64,000 nucleotides of DNA from Oligoflexus tunisiensis (lineage in GTDB: Bacteria > Bdellovibrionota_B > Oligoflexia > Oligoflexales > Oligoflexaceae). A program made the translations under genes and the position numbers. Under the pieces are notes generated by a model. It searched no databases. It was not told where the DNA came from and saw nothing but the letters and a program-made list of their open reading frames with translations. The DNA is taken from assembly GCF_001748245.1 (NCBI RefSeq), contig NZ_BDFO01000001.1, forward strand, positions 2,155,345-2,219,344, written 5' to 3'. Below are positions 36,143 through 45,791 of this stretch, one piece after another (position 1 is the stretch's first letter; every line of letters starts with the position of its first letter).

Positions 36143-36906
36143 AGGCCGGCGGCCTTCCCCGCAGCATCCAGCACCTGCGTGAATTGAAGGATGAAACGGG
36201 TGTTCGGACTTTGCGGGTCAATCCAGATCTTGCCGTGATGCGATTCCATATGGCGACGGGCCAGACTCAGGCCCATGCCGAGGCCCTTGCTGGCGGTTTT
36301 GGTGGAATAGAAGGGGACGAAGCTTCTTTCATGCGGATGGGCCGGAATCCCGCGTCCACTGTCGGTGATGGTGATCTGAAGCGTGTGATGCTGGATCGCG
36401 GCATCGACCTGGATCCATTCGGTGGCCATGCCTTCGATCGCATCCAGACTGTTGTTGAGCAGAATCAGAAAGACCTGCAGAATCTGGGTTGGGTTGCCCT
36501 TGATATAATACTGCGGGGAAATATCGGCGATCGTGAGACGCGCGGGACGCGATTGAATTTGACAGCGGAACAGTTCCAACGCCTCGTCGAGTACGGACCG
36601 AATTTGCAAGAGTTCCTGAGTGTGTGTGGCCTCAGGGTTTTGACTCATGGTTCGGACGCTTTTTACGATGCGATCGATGCGTTTCACATCCGAACCGATG
36701 GATTCCAGGGCCCCTTTGATGCGCGGCGCGCTGCCGGCGGCATCGGTTTGCAGCAGCTTTTCCGCCAGGCCGGTGCGATCGGCTATTACACTCAATTGGT
36801 TTTCGATTTCATGGACGATGCCGGGGGTCATGGCGCCCAGGTTGGAAAGATTCTGCGAGGCCAGGATCAGATCCTGCTGATTGGCAATGATCAAGGCATA
36901 TACCAT
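36139..36906 (-). CDS. Histidine kinase, soluble
   Basis: The protein has 255 residues without membrane segments. The H-box TPGIVHEIENQL has His32; the N-box ILLNNSLDAIE is near 148-158; the G boxes are DSGRGIP and STKTASKGLGMGLSLARR. All catalytic motifs of a HisKA-HATPase core are present. It has no sensor domain: its ATG lies inside the upstream response-regulator gene, which runs on for 98 bases in another frame. An original receiver-kinase fusion split by a frameshift, or tight translational coupling, would both explain this. Confidence 0.85.
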   Translation of the reverse strand: MVYALIIANQQDLILASQNLSNLGAMTPGIVHEIENQLSVIADRTGLAEKLLQTDAAGSAPRIKGALESIGSDVKRIDRIVKSVRTMSQNPEATHTQELLQIRSVLDEALELFRCQIQSRPARLTIADISPQYYIKGNPTQILQVFLILLNNSLDAIEGMATEWIQVDAAIQHHTLQITITDSGRGIPAHPHERSFVPFYSTKTASKGLGMGLSLARRHMESHHGKIWIDPQSPNTRFILQFTQVLDAAGKAAGL

Positions 36907-37396
36907 GATCCATGACCAGAAGGTCCGCTGTTAAAAGAAGAATGCGCTGGGCCTTTTCATGGAGGGTCAGGTCCTGATGTTCCGAAATCTGATAAAGGTG
37001 ACGACTCCAGTCGAGACGTTTCTTGCGGTCCAGGGCCCGCCCCAGGGATTTTTCCAGATCTGAAGGTGTGAAAGGCTTGGTGATATAGTCGACGGCCCCG
37101 AGCCGCATGCTGGTGATGATGGGTTCGTTCTCGGAAAAGCCGGTAATCAGCACAAAGGGGATATCCGAACTGGAGAGCCGCACATGTTCGAGGATGCTGA
37201 CCCCATCGAGGTCGGGCAGCCGAACATCCGTCATGACGATATCAAAGCGTTCCGTTGCCAGAAGGCGCAGACCCTCGCGGCCGCGTTCGGCCAGGGTTAC
37301 GACGCAGTTGTTGCGTTCCAGGATCTCCTGGATGTAGTGCCCAATGTCGGTATCATCGTCAATGGCCAGGACTTTGGTCGGTTCCGCTGACTTCAT
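36809..37396 (-). CDS. Response regulator receiver protein
   Basis: The protein has 195 residues from ATG 37394-37396 with GAGGA upstream. The receiver domain (about 7-125) has the acid pocket DDD (13-15), phospho-acceptor Asp57 in IVMTDVRLPD, LITGFS and the conserved Lys in YITKPFT. The tail after about residue 160 (GICLDHCQSAGSDPGLAESF) looks random where it overlaps the kinase gene. This suggests the natural protein continued in the kinase frame. It works with the adjacent kinase in a two-component or hybrid relay. Confidence 0.82.
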   Translation of the reverse strand: MKSAEPTKVLAIDDDTDIGHYIQEILERNNCVVTLAERGREGLRLLATERFDIVMTDVRLPDLDGVSILEHVRLSSSDIPFVLITGFSENEPIITSMRLGAVDYITKPFTPSDLEKSLGRALDRKKRLDWSRHLYQISEHQDLTLHEKAQRILLLTADLLVMDHGICLDHCQSAGSDPGLAESFQPGRHDPRHRP

Positions 37397-37482
37397 GTTC
37401 CCATCCTCAGGCCGAGGCCTCGTGGTGAATCGGAAAGCCTTCTTTCCAGAATACAACCCGCCGTGATGGGATTCAAAAAGAA

Positions 37483-38169
37483 TTAGGGAGGGGAAGCCTG
37501 GTGGGAACTGGATTGCAATTCGTAGCCTGCCTCGGTGCAGACGATCGTCAAGCCGAGAGCGGCGATTTTCCGGCGAATGTTGCTGAGGTGAACATCCAGG
37601 GTTTTTTCTGAAACATTGATGTCCTTCCACAGCGTAAGCACCAGATTCCGCCGCGGAACGATCTGCTCGGGGGCCTGCAGAAAGAGACTGAGGATGCGGT
37701 ATTCCTTGGCGGTCAGCTCGCTGGATCTTTCGTTCCGGGTGTAAAGCGTCATGCTCAAGGGGTCAAGCTTGACTGAGGAAATGTCGGCGTCCTGCCGGGT
37801 GATGCGGTTCAGGAAAATATCGATCTTGACCTGGATTTCCGCCTTGCTAAAGGGCTTGGAAATAAAATCCAGAGCGCCGACCGTGAAGCTGTTGCGGATG
37901 GCATCCTGCTCGTCCAGTCCGCTGACGACGAGGAACGGCGTATTTTTAAGCTTCGGCGCTATATCTTCGAACACAGTGTGGAGATTTCCATCCGGACACA
38001 TGAGATCAAGGATCATCATGTCAGGCGCGGTCATGGTTTCCAGACCGGTCCGAAACTCCTGAAGACTGGAAAACAGCGTCAGCTGATAATTACGGCCGAG
38101 CATATCCTCATAGATCGCCTGCATCTGCAGATCGTCTTCCAAAATCCAAATACTTTTACCAGGCGACAT
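37483..38169 (-). CDS. OmpR-family response regulator
   Basis: The protein has 228 residues from ATG 38167-38169 with GAGGAAG six bases upstream (two further ATGs upstream are less well placed). The receiver domain has EDD near 11-13, phospho-acceptor Asp55 in MMILDLMCPD and LDFISKPFSKAE. The C-terminal winged-helix DNA-binding domain has SSELTAKEYRILSLFLQAPE and SEKTLDVHLSNIRRKIAALG. It lies 86 bases upstream of the receiver/kinase pair on the same strand, so the kinase may phosphorylate both regulators. Target genes unknown. Confidence 0.9.
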   Translation of the reverse strand: MSPGKSIWILEDDLQMQAIYEDMLGRNYQLTLFSSLQEFRTGLETMTAPDMMILDLMCPDGNLHTVFEDIAPKLKNTPFLVVSGLDEQDAIRNSFTVGALDFISKPFSKAEIQVKIDIFLNRITRQDADISSVKLDPLSMTLYTRNERSSELTAKEYRILSLFLQAPEQIVPRRNLVLTLWKDINVSEKTLDVHLSNIRRKIAALGLTIVCTEAGYELQSSSHQASPP

Positions 38170-38844
38170 GACCATCTTCCTCACCACTGTTGACAGGGCG
38201 ACCCGGGGCTACGGTGCCAGGACGGGCGGACCTCGCGATCGCTCACTGGAAGATGCACGGTCTTATTCATCAGTGGGCCTCCGACCATAAGATATTAATA
38301 TCTCAGATTTCAAGGTTTGCCAGGCCCTTTGTGTGGCCACGATTTGACATCAGCCGTCACAGATAGACGAATTGTAGCACCTTGCAGGTTTAGCCTAAGC
38401 TCCAGCTTGAGCGGTTTTTTCGTGATCATCAAGCGTTTGCGTTCCTGTCTGCAACCAGCTTATCGGCTTTCCAGGGAACCAACCCTATTGTGGTAAATTT
38501 TTCTTAACCAGAAATTTGGCTTTTTCCGTCCGAACCGTCTTCACTTCTGTACAGGAAACGTCCTTTTTCGAAAAGCGAAACGATGCCGCAAGGGCTCATG
38601 GATCCTGGCGTCCGAACTTTCTCAGCATTCCCGCCCCCTTCGCGTCGTCCCGGCTCTGAGCGTAACTCGGCGACAACAACGTCGCTCACAACAACTTGTC
38701 GTTTCCTGGCAACTTTGCTATAGGCCTGGGTAAGAACAATTTTTCATTCATTTCGTCATGAAATGCTCGAACGCAGGAGATCTGCGAAAGCCGCGTTTAT
38801 AAGCGCGTTGCGGTCGTGCCTTCGCGTTCAGTCGAGGGGGAAAC
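38170..38844. other. Long intergenic region
   Basis: No gene stands out in these 675 bases. GCTC-N6-GAGC near 38400-38413 followed by GGTTTTTT is a possible small plus-strand terminator. The rest is promoter space for two divergent genes without clear consensus hexamers. GAGGGGG about four bases before 38845 serves the next gene. A small RNA cannot be excluded. Confidence 0.35.
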
Positions 38845-40140
38845 ATGATGTCTGGTAACGGTAGGAGTCTTGTCCTGGGGCGTTTCCGCGTCCTGATGCT
38901 GAGCTTTTTCTTGGCCCTGAGCGGCGGCGTTCCCCTGCAGGCGGATGACTGGACGCCCGCAACGTCAGAAGAGGAGGGCGACGCTTCACCTGCTCAATGT
39001 TCGTCGGGTCTGGTGTCGGGCCTGCGCTGCACGGGACGCTATTGCGATGATATGGCCCTGAAATGCAGCCCGAATCCGACCCTTGGCGATCGCAGCTGGT
39101 CGCCTTATTTTTCTGAAGAAGGCAACAATGAATTTGTCTGTCCGGCAGGGCGCTGGATCGATGGTCTGCGCTGCCGCGGCCGTTACTGTGATAATGTTTC
39201 CGTACGCTGCGCTGCCGCTCCAAATGTTCAGACCAATCATTGCTACTGGGCGCCATCCATTTCTGAGGAAAATTCAGGGACCATCGACTATGGTTCGGGC
39301 ACGTATTTGAAAGGTCTGCGCTGCCGCGGTCGTTACTGCGATAATTTGGAATCATATATCTGTCAGACGGAAAAACCGGCCTGCACCGATGAATCCTGCC
39401 GTGCGGAACAGGCTCGCCGCTTCGCTCCCGTGCTGCGCTTTGATAAGGTGCAGGGGGCCACGGATAAATGTTTTCCCAGTGATGCTGGTCAATATTACGA
39501 GATCAGAAAATCGGGCTCCAGGGAACGCGTGTGCAATACCGATGTTTCCTCGGTGGAAAATGGTCTGATCCCCATCTACTACGCGTATCAGGATTGCAGT
39601 CTCGATACGACCGTGATCATGTACTGGTTCTTTTACGGTTATCAGGATACCTGCACCGGCAGTCTCGGCTCCCATGATGCCGACTGGGAACGTGTGGCGG
39701 TAAAAATTCGCAACGGTCAGGTGGAACGTGTGCAGTTCTATCAGCATGGTGGTCATTACACCCGTCAGGGTAACGATCTCGAATTCTTCGAGGGCACCCA
39801 TCCCGTCGCCTATGTCGGCAAAAATTCCCATGGCTCCTACCATGACTCGGGCGGTACGGGCAGCTGTCTTTATTTTGAAGATTTCCGCAATCCCGGCCCG
39901 CGTGATCTGCGGCTCAATACCTGGCAGAATCTGGTGGAACTGAAGGATACGCCGGATGCTCCGGAATGGATGCGCACCAAATCCGCTCAGTATTTTGATG
40001 GGATCGCCGCGCCGCTGGCCCGTGGGATTAACCTCTGTGCTCTGCCTGGCTGCGATGGCAAGGATTTTCACATAGGATCGACGCTGTGCTTTGGGCAGTG
40101 TGGCTGTGCGAAGAGTTCGATCGGGGACGCGCCGTTCTGA
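38845..40140 (+). CDS. Secreted Vps62-like protein with three cysteine-rich repeats
   Basis: The protein has 431 residues with a signal peptide ending near LQADD (residues 1-35). Three repeats each carry G-L-R-C-x-G-R-Y-C-D-D/N (GLRCTGRYCDD, GLRCRGRYCDN twice; about 58-70, 111-123 and 155-167) spaced about 45-53 residues, with further cysteines, so disulfide-linked modules are likely. The C-terminal domain (about 190-400) has SHDADWERVAVKIRNGQVER, FYQHGGHY and KNSHGSYHDSGG, like the Vps62/DUF946 fold. The His/Asp-rich HDADWE stretch also recalls NPP1-type secreted proteins. It ends in a Cys cluster (LCFGQCGC). Probably exported and stable; activity unknown. Confidence 0.75.
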   Translation: MMSGNGRSLVLGRFRVLMLSFFLALSGGVPLQADDWTPATSEEEGDASPAQCSSGLVSGLRCTGRYCDDMALKCSPNPTLGDRSWSPYFSEEGNNEFVCPAGRWIDGLRCRGRYCDNVSVRCAAAPNVQTNHCYWAPSISEENSGTIDYGSGTYLKGLRCRGRYCDNLESYICQTEKPACTDESCRAEQARRFAPVLRFDKVQGATDKCFPSDAGQYYEIRKSGSRERVCNTDVSSVENGLIPIYYAYQDCSLDTTVIMYWFFYGYQDTCTGSLGSHDADWERVAVKIRNGQVERVQFYQHGGHYTRQGNDLEFFEGTHPVAYVGKNSHGSYHDSGGTGSCLYFEDFRNPGPRDLRLNTWQNLVELKDTPDAPEWMRTKSAQYFDGIAAPLARGINLCALPGCDGKDFHIGSTLCFGQCGCAKSSIGDAPF

Positions 40141-40165
40141 AAGATGGCGGAGCTGAATGAAAAAA

Positions 40166-40181
40166 GGGGGCAGGCGCCCCC
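40166..40181. terminator. Shared bidirectional terminator
   Basis: GGGGGC (40166-40171) and GCCCCC (40176-40181) flank AGGC, with an A-run before and GGATTTT after, between two convergent genes. Both strands therefore read stem-loop then T-rich sequence. Confidence 0.65.
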
Positions 40182-40188
40182 CGGATTT

Positions 40189-42090
40189 TCAGGTCGTCTC
40201 CATTCCCTCCACCAGTTTCTCCGCCTGGTCGAGGGCGTCCAGCATGGACTTGAAGGCAATGCTGTAGGGGGCCGCGCTGCTCATATCCACGCCGCCCATT
40301 TTCAAAAGGTCGATGGGATATTTCGAGCCGCCGGCTTTCAGCATGTTCAAATAGTTGTCCCGCGCGCCCGCTTCCCCGCTTTGGACCTTTTCCGCCAGAG
40401 CGGTGGAGGCGATAAAGCTGGTCGTGTATTGGAACATGTAAAAGCTGTTGAAGAAGTGGTGCACGTAAGCCCACTCGATGGCAAAGATCGGATCCACTTT
40501 CACCACGCCTTCCGCCTCGCCGTAGTATTCACGCAAGAGCTTCAGATAGGTCTGCTCCAGGAGGTCCGCGGTCAGCGTTTTGCCCTCGGCCGACATGCGG
40601 TGAATTTGAGCCTCGAAGTCCGCAAAGAGCGCCTGACGGAACACCGTGGTGCGCCAGCCTTCCAGATACTGGCCGAGCAGGAAGAGGCGGGCCTTGTCAT
40701 CCTTGGCATCCTTCAGCAGCTGGGACTTGAGCAGCGCCTCGTTGAACGTGGAGGCCACTTCCGCCACGAAAATCGGATAGTCCGCATAGTGGAAGGGCTG
40801 GTTGGCGTTGGCGAGATAGCTGTGTCCCGCGTGACCAAATTCGTGAAGGAAGGTCGACACGCTTTCATAGTCATTGTTGTAGTTCATCAGCACATAGGGA
40901 TGAACGTCATAGGCAGAGCCATCCATGTAAGCTCCGGACCGTTTGCCCTTTTTCGGATAGATATCCATCCAGCGTTCAGCCAGGGCCTTGTCCAGAATCT
41001 TCACGTAGTCGCTGCCGAGCGGCTTCAGCGTTTCATAAGCGATTTTCTTCGCGTCATCAAAGGAGTATTGGGGCGCCTCGGTGGTGGTCAAAGGCAGATA
41101 AAGGTCGGAGTATTTCAGCTCCTTCAATCCCAGCATTTTCTGCTTGAGCTTGAGGTAGCGCCAGAGCAGTTTCTTGTGACCTTTCACCTGCTCCAGCATG
41201 GTGCTGTAAACAGTCAGAGGCACGTTGGTGGCGCTCAGCGAGGCTTCCATATCGCTGTCATACTTTTGCAGGCGGGCAAAGAAATGATCGCGGTTGATGG
41301 AGGATTCAAAAAGGCTCGCATAGGTTTCACGGGTTTGCTTGAAGGTGCCGAAGAAGGTCTTGAAGACGTTTTCGCGATCCTCGGCATCGGGAAGGGTCCG
41401 GTACTTCGTGTAAGCCGCGTGGGTCAGTTCCACCTCGTCGCCGTTTTTCAGTTTCACCTTGGCAAAGGGATGGTTCAGCGTGGAGAAGGTGCGGTAGATT
41501 TTATTGGGTGTGGCCGCCATCTGGCTCGCCTGGGCAGCGATTTCGGACTCGCGGTTGCTGAGGCTGTGCTCGCGCAGACGCACCATGTTGTCGAGGGCAA
41601 AGCGATAGGGAGCGAGGGCCTTATGCGCCTGCAGTTTTTTCAAACGGGCGGGTGGCATGGCGAGGATTTCCGGATTCAGGAAACTCGCGGCTTCCGACAG
41701 TTTGCTGCCGAGTTTCGCGACGCGGCCGACCAGCTCCTGACCCTTCGGGTCATTGCCATCCGCATCATTGAGGCGATGGGCATAGCCGCCGAGCCGGGCG
41801 AACTGTTTATTGAGATCATAGTATGTGGCCAGACATTGAGCCAATTGCGGCGCGCTGTGCGACAGCCGGCCTTTGCAAGCTGTCAGACGCGGCAGGGATT
41901 TTTCGAGGGCCTGCGCGGCCGCATCCCAGGCCGCATGATTGGGGAAGAGGGCCGTCAAATTCCAATGACTTTGTTCCGTCTGAACCGCTTCAGCGGCCGG
42001 AGTGGAAGACGCCGCAAGGATCGCCGCTGGCATCGGGCCCAGGGCCAGACAAAGGCTCAGCAATCCTTTGGTGCAGGGACGAAGATCCAT
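40189..42090 (-). CDS. Exported oligoendopeptidase F-like M3 metallopeptidase
   Basis: The protein has 633 residues starting MDLRPCTKGLLSLCLALGPM with a Sec signal cleaved around ILAASS. The PepF/M3 body has the zinc motif H416-EFG-H420 (HEFGHAGH) with the third ligand expected about 25 residues on (FVAEVASTFNEALL), and the family hinge sequence GKRSGAYMDGSAYDVHPYVL just upstream. An active peptidase that cleaves short peptides is likely. The signal peptide is unusual, since PepF is normally cytoplasmic. A bidirectional terminator follows. Confidence 0.85.
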   Translation of the reverse strand: MDLRPCTKGLLSLCLALGPMPAAILAASSTPAAEAVQTEQSHWNLTALFPNHAAWDAAAQALEKSLPRLTACKGRLSHSAPQLAQCLATYYDLNKQFARLGGYAHRLNDADGNDPKGQELVGRVAKLGSKLSEAASFLNPEILAMPPARLKKLQAHKALAPYRFALDNMVRLREHSLSNRESEIAAQASQMAATPNKIYRTFSTLNHPFAKVKLKNGDEVELTHAAYTKYRTLPDAEDRENVFKTFFGTFKQTRETYASLFESSINRDHFFARLQKYDSDMEASLSATNVPLTVYSTMLEQVKGHKKLLWRYLKLKQKMLGLKELKYSDLYLPLTTTEAPQYSFDDAKKIAYETLKPLGSDYVKILDKALAERWMDIYPKKGKRSGAYMDGSAYDVHPYVLMNYNNDYESVSTFLHEFGHAGHSYLANANQPFHYADYPIFVAEVASTFNEALLKSQLLKDAKDDKARLFLLGQYLEGWRTTVFRQALFADFEAQIHRMSAEGKTLTADLLEQTYLKLLREYYGEAEGVVKVDPIFAIEWAYVHHFFNSFYMFQYTTSFIASTALAEKVQSGEAGARDNYLNMLKAGGSKYPIDLLKMGGVDMSSAAPYSIAFKSMLDALDQAEKLVEGMETT

Positions 42091-42166
42091 AATTGACTCC
42101 TGATCAAAGAATGAATGGGGTGCAGTGACCTTGTAGCTAAGCCTCTGGAGTCAACGAGGTCAAGTC

Positions 42167-42577
42167 CTATTCCTGGGGCGCCTCCTGTGGTTTCATCGCC
42201 GCGATCAAGGCTTCCATTTCATCGTCTGTGAATTGTCCCTGATAATTTGGCATAACGGGTTGGTATCCGGCCACGACCCGGGTCATGGGGGCGATAATGG
42301 ATTGTTTGATATAATCCGCATCCGCAAGGACCTCGCTGCCGTCCGCGAGTTTGACAGTTTTGCCGTAGAGGTTGTTCAGGACCGGCGCCCGGAAACCGGA
42401 GGCCGGCTGATGGCAGGCGGTGCAGCCTTTTTCCTCGATCAGCATCCAGCCGCGTTCATAAGGTGTTGCGGCGGCATACTCCGCTTCCCTTTTGTCGCGG
42501 GCGTATTTGTAGGCAAAGATGGCCAGGACCCCGAGGAACACCGCGAGGATAATCCAGACTCTGACTTTAAGTTTCAC
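42167..42577 (-). CDS. Membrane-anchored c-type cytochrome, CoxB-tail-like
   Basis: The protein has 136 residues from GTG 42575-42577 with GGGAG six bases upstream; longer in-frame starts run through the enolase terminator and are unlikely. One transmembrane anchor (about 5-23) is followed by a single haem motif C52-TA-C55-H56 and a Met ligand in PVMPNYQGQFTDDEMEALIA, the signature of the cytochrome c domain at the end of caa3-oxidase subunit II. No oxidase genes adjoin. It probably carries electrons in the periplasm. Separated from eno by a terminator. Confidence 0.8.
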   Translation of the reverse strand: MKLKVRVWIILAVFLGVLAIFAYKYARDKREAEYAAATPYERGWMLIEEKGCTACHQPASGFRAPVLNNLYGKTVKLADGSEVLADADYIKQSIIAPMTRVVAGYQPVMPNYQGQFTDDEMEALIAAMKPQEAPQE

Positions 42578-42591
42578 CGAAAGCTCCCATG

Positions 42592-42620
42592 AAAAAGCCC
42601 GCCTCAGGACGAAGCGGGCT
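42592..42620 (-). terminator. Rho-independent terminator of eno
   Basis: On the minus strand, AGCCCGC and GCGGGCT (42614-42620 and 42596-42602) form a seven-base stem followed by TTTTTC. It lies between the eno stop and the cytochrome gene start. Confidence 0.75.
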
Positions 42621-42638
42621 GCATCCCTGTGTGAACGA

Positions 42639-44200
<1,562 letters not shown>

Positions 44201-45697
44201 ATGTTAAAGTACTCCTCCTGGAAAGATTACCTGCCTAAATCTTTTCAGTGGTTGAGCCAACTTAAGATTGAAACCGCCACCGAACTTGCCACGGATGCAT
44301 GGAACCTCGTCGCCGTGCGCAGTGAAAGTGATAAGCTCCTTCTCAACAATGGTCTGCTCGATTCCCCGATGTGTGAGCGTCTTTTGAAGGAAGTGGAAGC
44401 GCAGGGCTGGACGCCAGGTGAAAAGCAGATCCGCATTCAACTCGATGGCAAAAAATTTCTCCTCGTCGCGCAATCGAGCGTGAAAACCAATCCGGTGCAG
44501 GTGGCCCGGCAGCTGGGTCTGGACGCGGCTTCCGCGCTGGCCAAGAGCAAGTCGAAGGATCTCTGCATCGCGGACACGGATAACCTGAAGGCCCTCGACG
44601 TGCTGGAAGGTTTCCTGATCGGACAGGATGATGGTGCGGCCTTCAAGTCAAAATCCAATACCGAATATCCCAAAAAATTGTCGGTGGTCAGCAAGGATCC
44701 GTCGGAATTGACCAAGCGCCTGGAAATGGCCAAATCCCTGGTGTTCACCAGGTGGCTGCAGGATGCGCCGAGCAATTTCATCAACCCTGACCAGTTTGCC
44801 ACCATCGCCAAGGATCTTTTTGAAAAATCGGCGGAACTGGTGGTGCTCGGCCGCAAGGAAATGGAACAGCTCGGCATGGGTTCGTTCCTGAGCGTAGCCC
44901 ATGGCGCGCACACCGAGCCGCGCCTCGTCGCGTTGAAAATTGCCGGGAAAAACCCTGCGAAAACCGTGGCGCTGGTCGGCAAGGGTGTGACCTTTGACGC
45001 TGGCGGGATCAATATCAAGCCATCCGCTGGCCTGGAAGAGATGAAGTTCGATATGTCGGGCGCGGCCGCTGTGCTGGGTGCGGCGATGTATTTCACCGCG
45101 GTGCAGCCTCCGGTGAATGTCGTCTGTGCTTTGGGTGCGGTCGAAAACATGCTGGGGCCTCAGGCCACCAAGCCAGGTGATGTCGTCACCGCCTTCAATG
45201 GCAAGACGATTGAAATCCTGAACACCGATGCCGAAGGCCGGCTGGTGCTTGCCGATGTGCTGTCTTATATCTGCGATAAATTCAAACCGGAACTCGTGCT
45301 CGATATCGCGACCTTGACGGGTGCGGTGATCATGGGCCTTGGGCATGTCGGCGCCGGGATCATGGTGAAGGAGCAGAAGACCGCCGACTTCCTGAAAAAG
45401 GTCAGCGAGCGCGTGGGTGAACCTCTGTGGCAACTGCCCCTCTGGCCGGAACTGGAATCGGAAGTGAACAGCCAGCTGGCGGATCTAAAAAATATCGCCA
45501 AGCCGAGTGTGAAAGCCGGACCGATCATGGGTGGTCTTTTCCTGAGGGAGTTCGTCAAGGATTCCAACTGTGAATGGGCGCATATTGATATCGCCGGGAC
45601 CGCCTGGACCTGTGGCGCCACCGGTTACCATACCAATGGCGGCAGTGCCTTCGGCGTCCGCGCTTTGGTCGGTGCTGCTGAAATGTTCCTCTCTTAA
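44201..45697 (+). CDS. pepA: Leucyl aminopeptidase (M17)
   Basis: The protein has 498 residues from ATG 44201 with AAAGGA upstream. The N-terminal macro-like domain (to about 165) precedes a catalytic domain with VGKGVTFDAGGINIKPS (metal-binding Lys and Asp), DMSGAAAVLGA and the family signature NTDAEGRLVLADVLSY. Residues for the two-metal centre are all in place. It is cytoplasmic and hydrolyses N-terminal leucine and other residues from peptides. The gene stands alone between a divergent promoter region and a terminator-like hairpin. Confidence 0.95.
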   Translation: MLKYSSWKDYLPKSFQWLSQLKIETATELATDAWNLVAVRSESDKLLLNNGLLDSPMCERLLKEVEAQGWTPGEKQIRIQLDGKKFLLVAQSSVKTNPVQVARQLGLDAASALAKSKSKDLCIADTDNLKALDVLEGFLIGQDDGAAFKSKSNTEYPKKLSVVSKDPSELTKRLEMAKSLVFTRWLQDAPSNFINPDQFATIAKDLFEKSAELVVLGRKEMEQLGMGSFLSVAHGAHTEPRLVALKIAGKNPAKTVALVGKGVTFDAGGINIKPSAGLEEMKFDMSGAAAVLGAAMYFTAVQPPVNVVCALGAVENMLGPQATKPGDVVTAFNGKTIEILNTDAEGRLVLADVLSYICDKFKPELVLDIATLTGAVIMGLGHVGAGIMVKEQKTADFLKKVSERVGEPLWQLPLWPELESEVNSQLADLKNIAKPSVKAGPIMGGLFLREFVKDSNCEWAHIDIAGTAWTCGATGYHTNGGSAFGVRALVGAAEMFLS

Positions 45698-45708
45698 GAA
45701 TCCTCTAA

Positions 45709-45729
45709 ACCCCGCGATCTGTGCGGGGT
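45709..45729. terminator. Hairpin between convergent genes
   Basis: ACCCCGC (45709-45715) and GCGGGGT (45723-45729) form a seven-base stem 11 bases after the aminopeptidase stop. It can serve both convergent genes; T-runs are short on both strands. Confidence 0.6.
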
Positions 45730-45791
45730 CTCAAAAAAATCTCACCGAGCGATGCCACCGCTGGTCTGCGCCTCGATCTCAACCTTTATCT

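Noticed and set aside
40144..42096. Plus-strand open frame of about 650 codons
   Set aside because: It is the antisense of the M3 peptidase, whose HEFGH zinc motif and signal peptide are clear.
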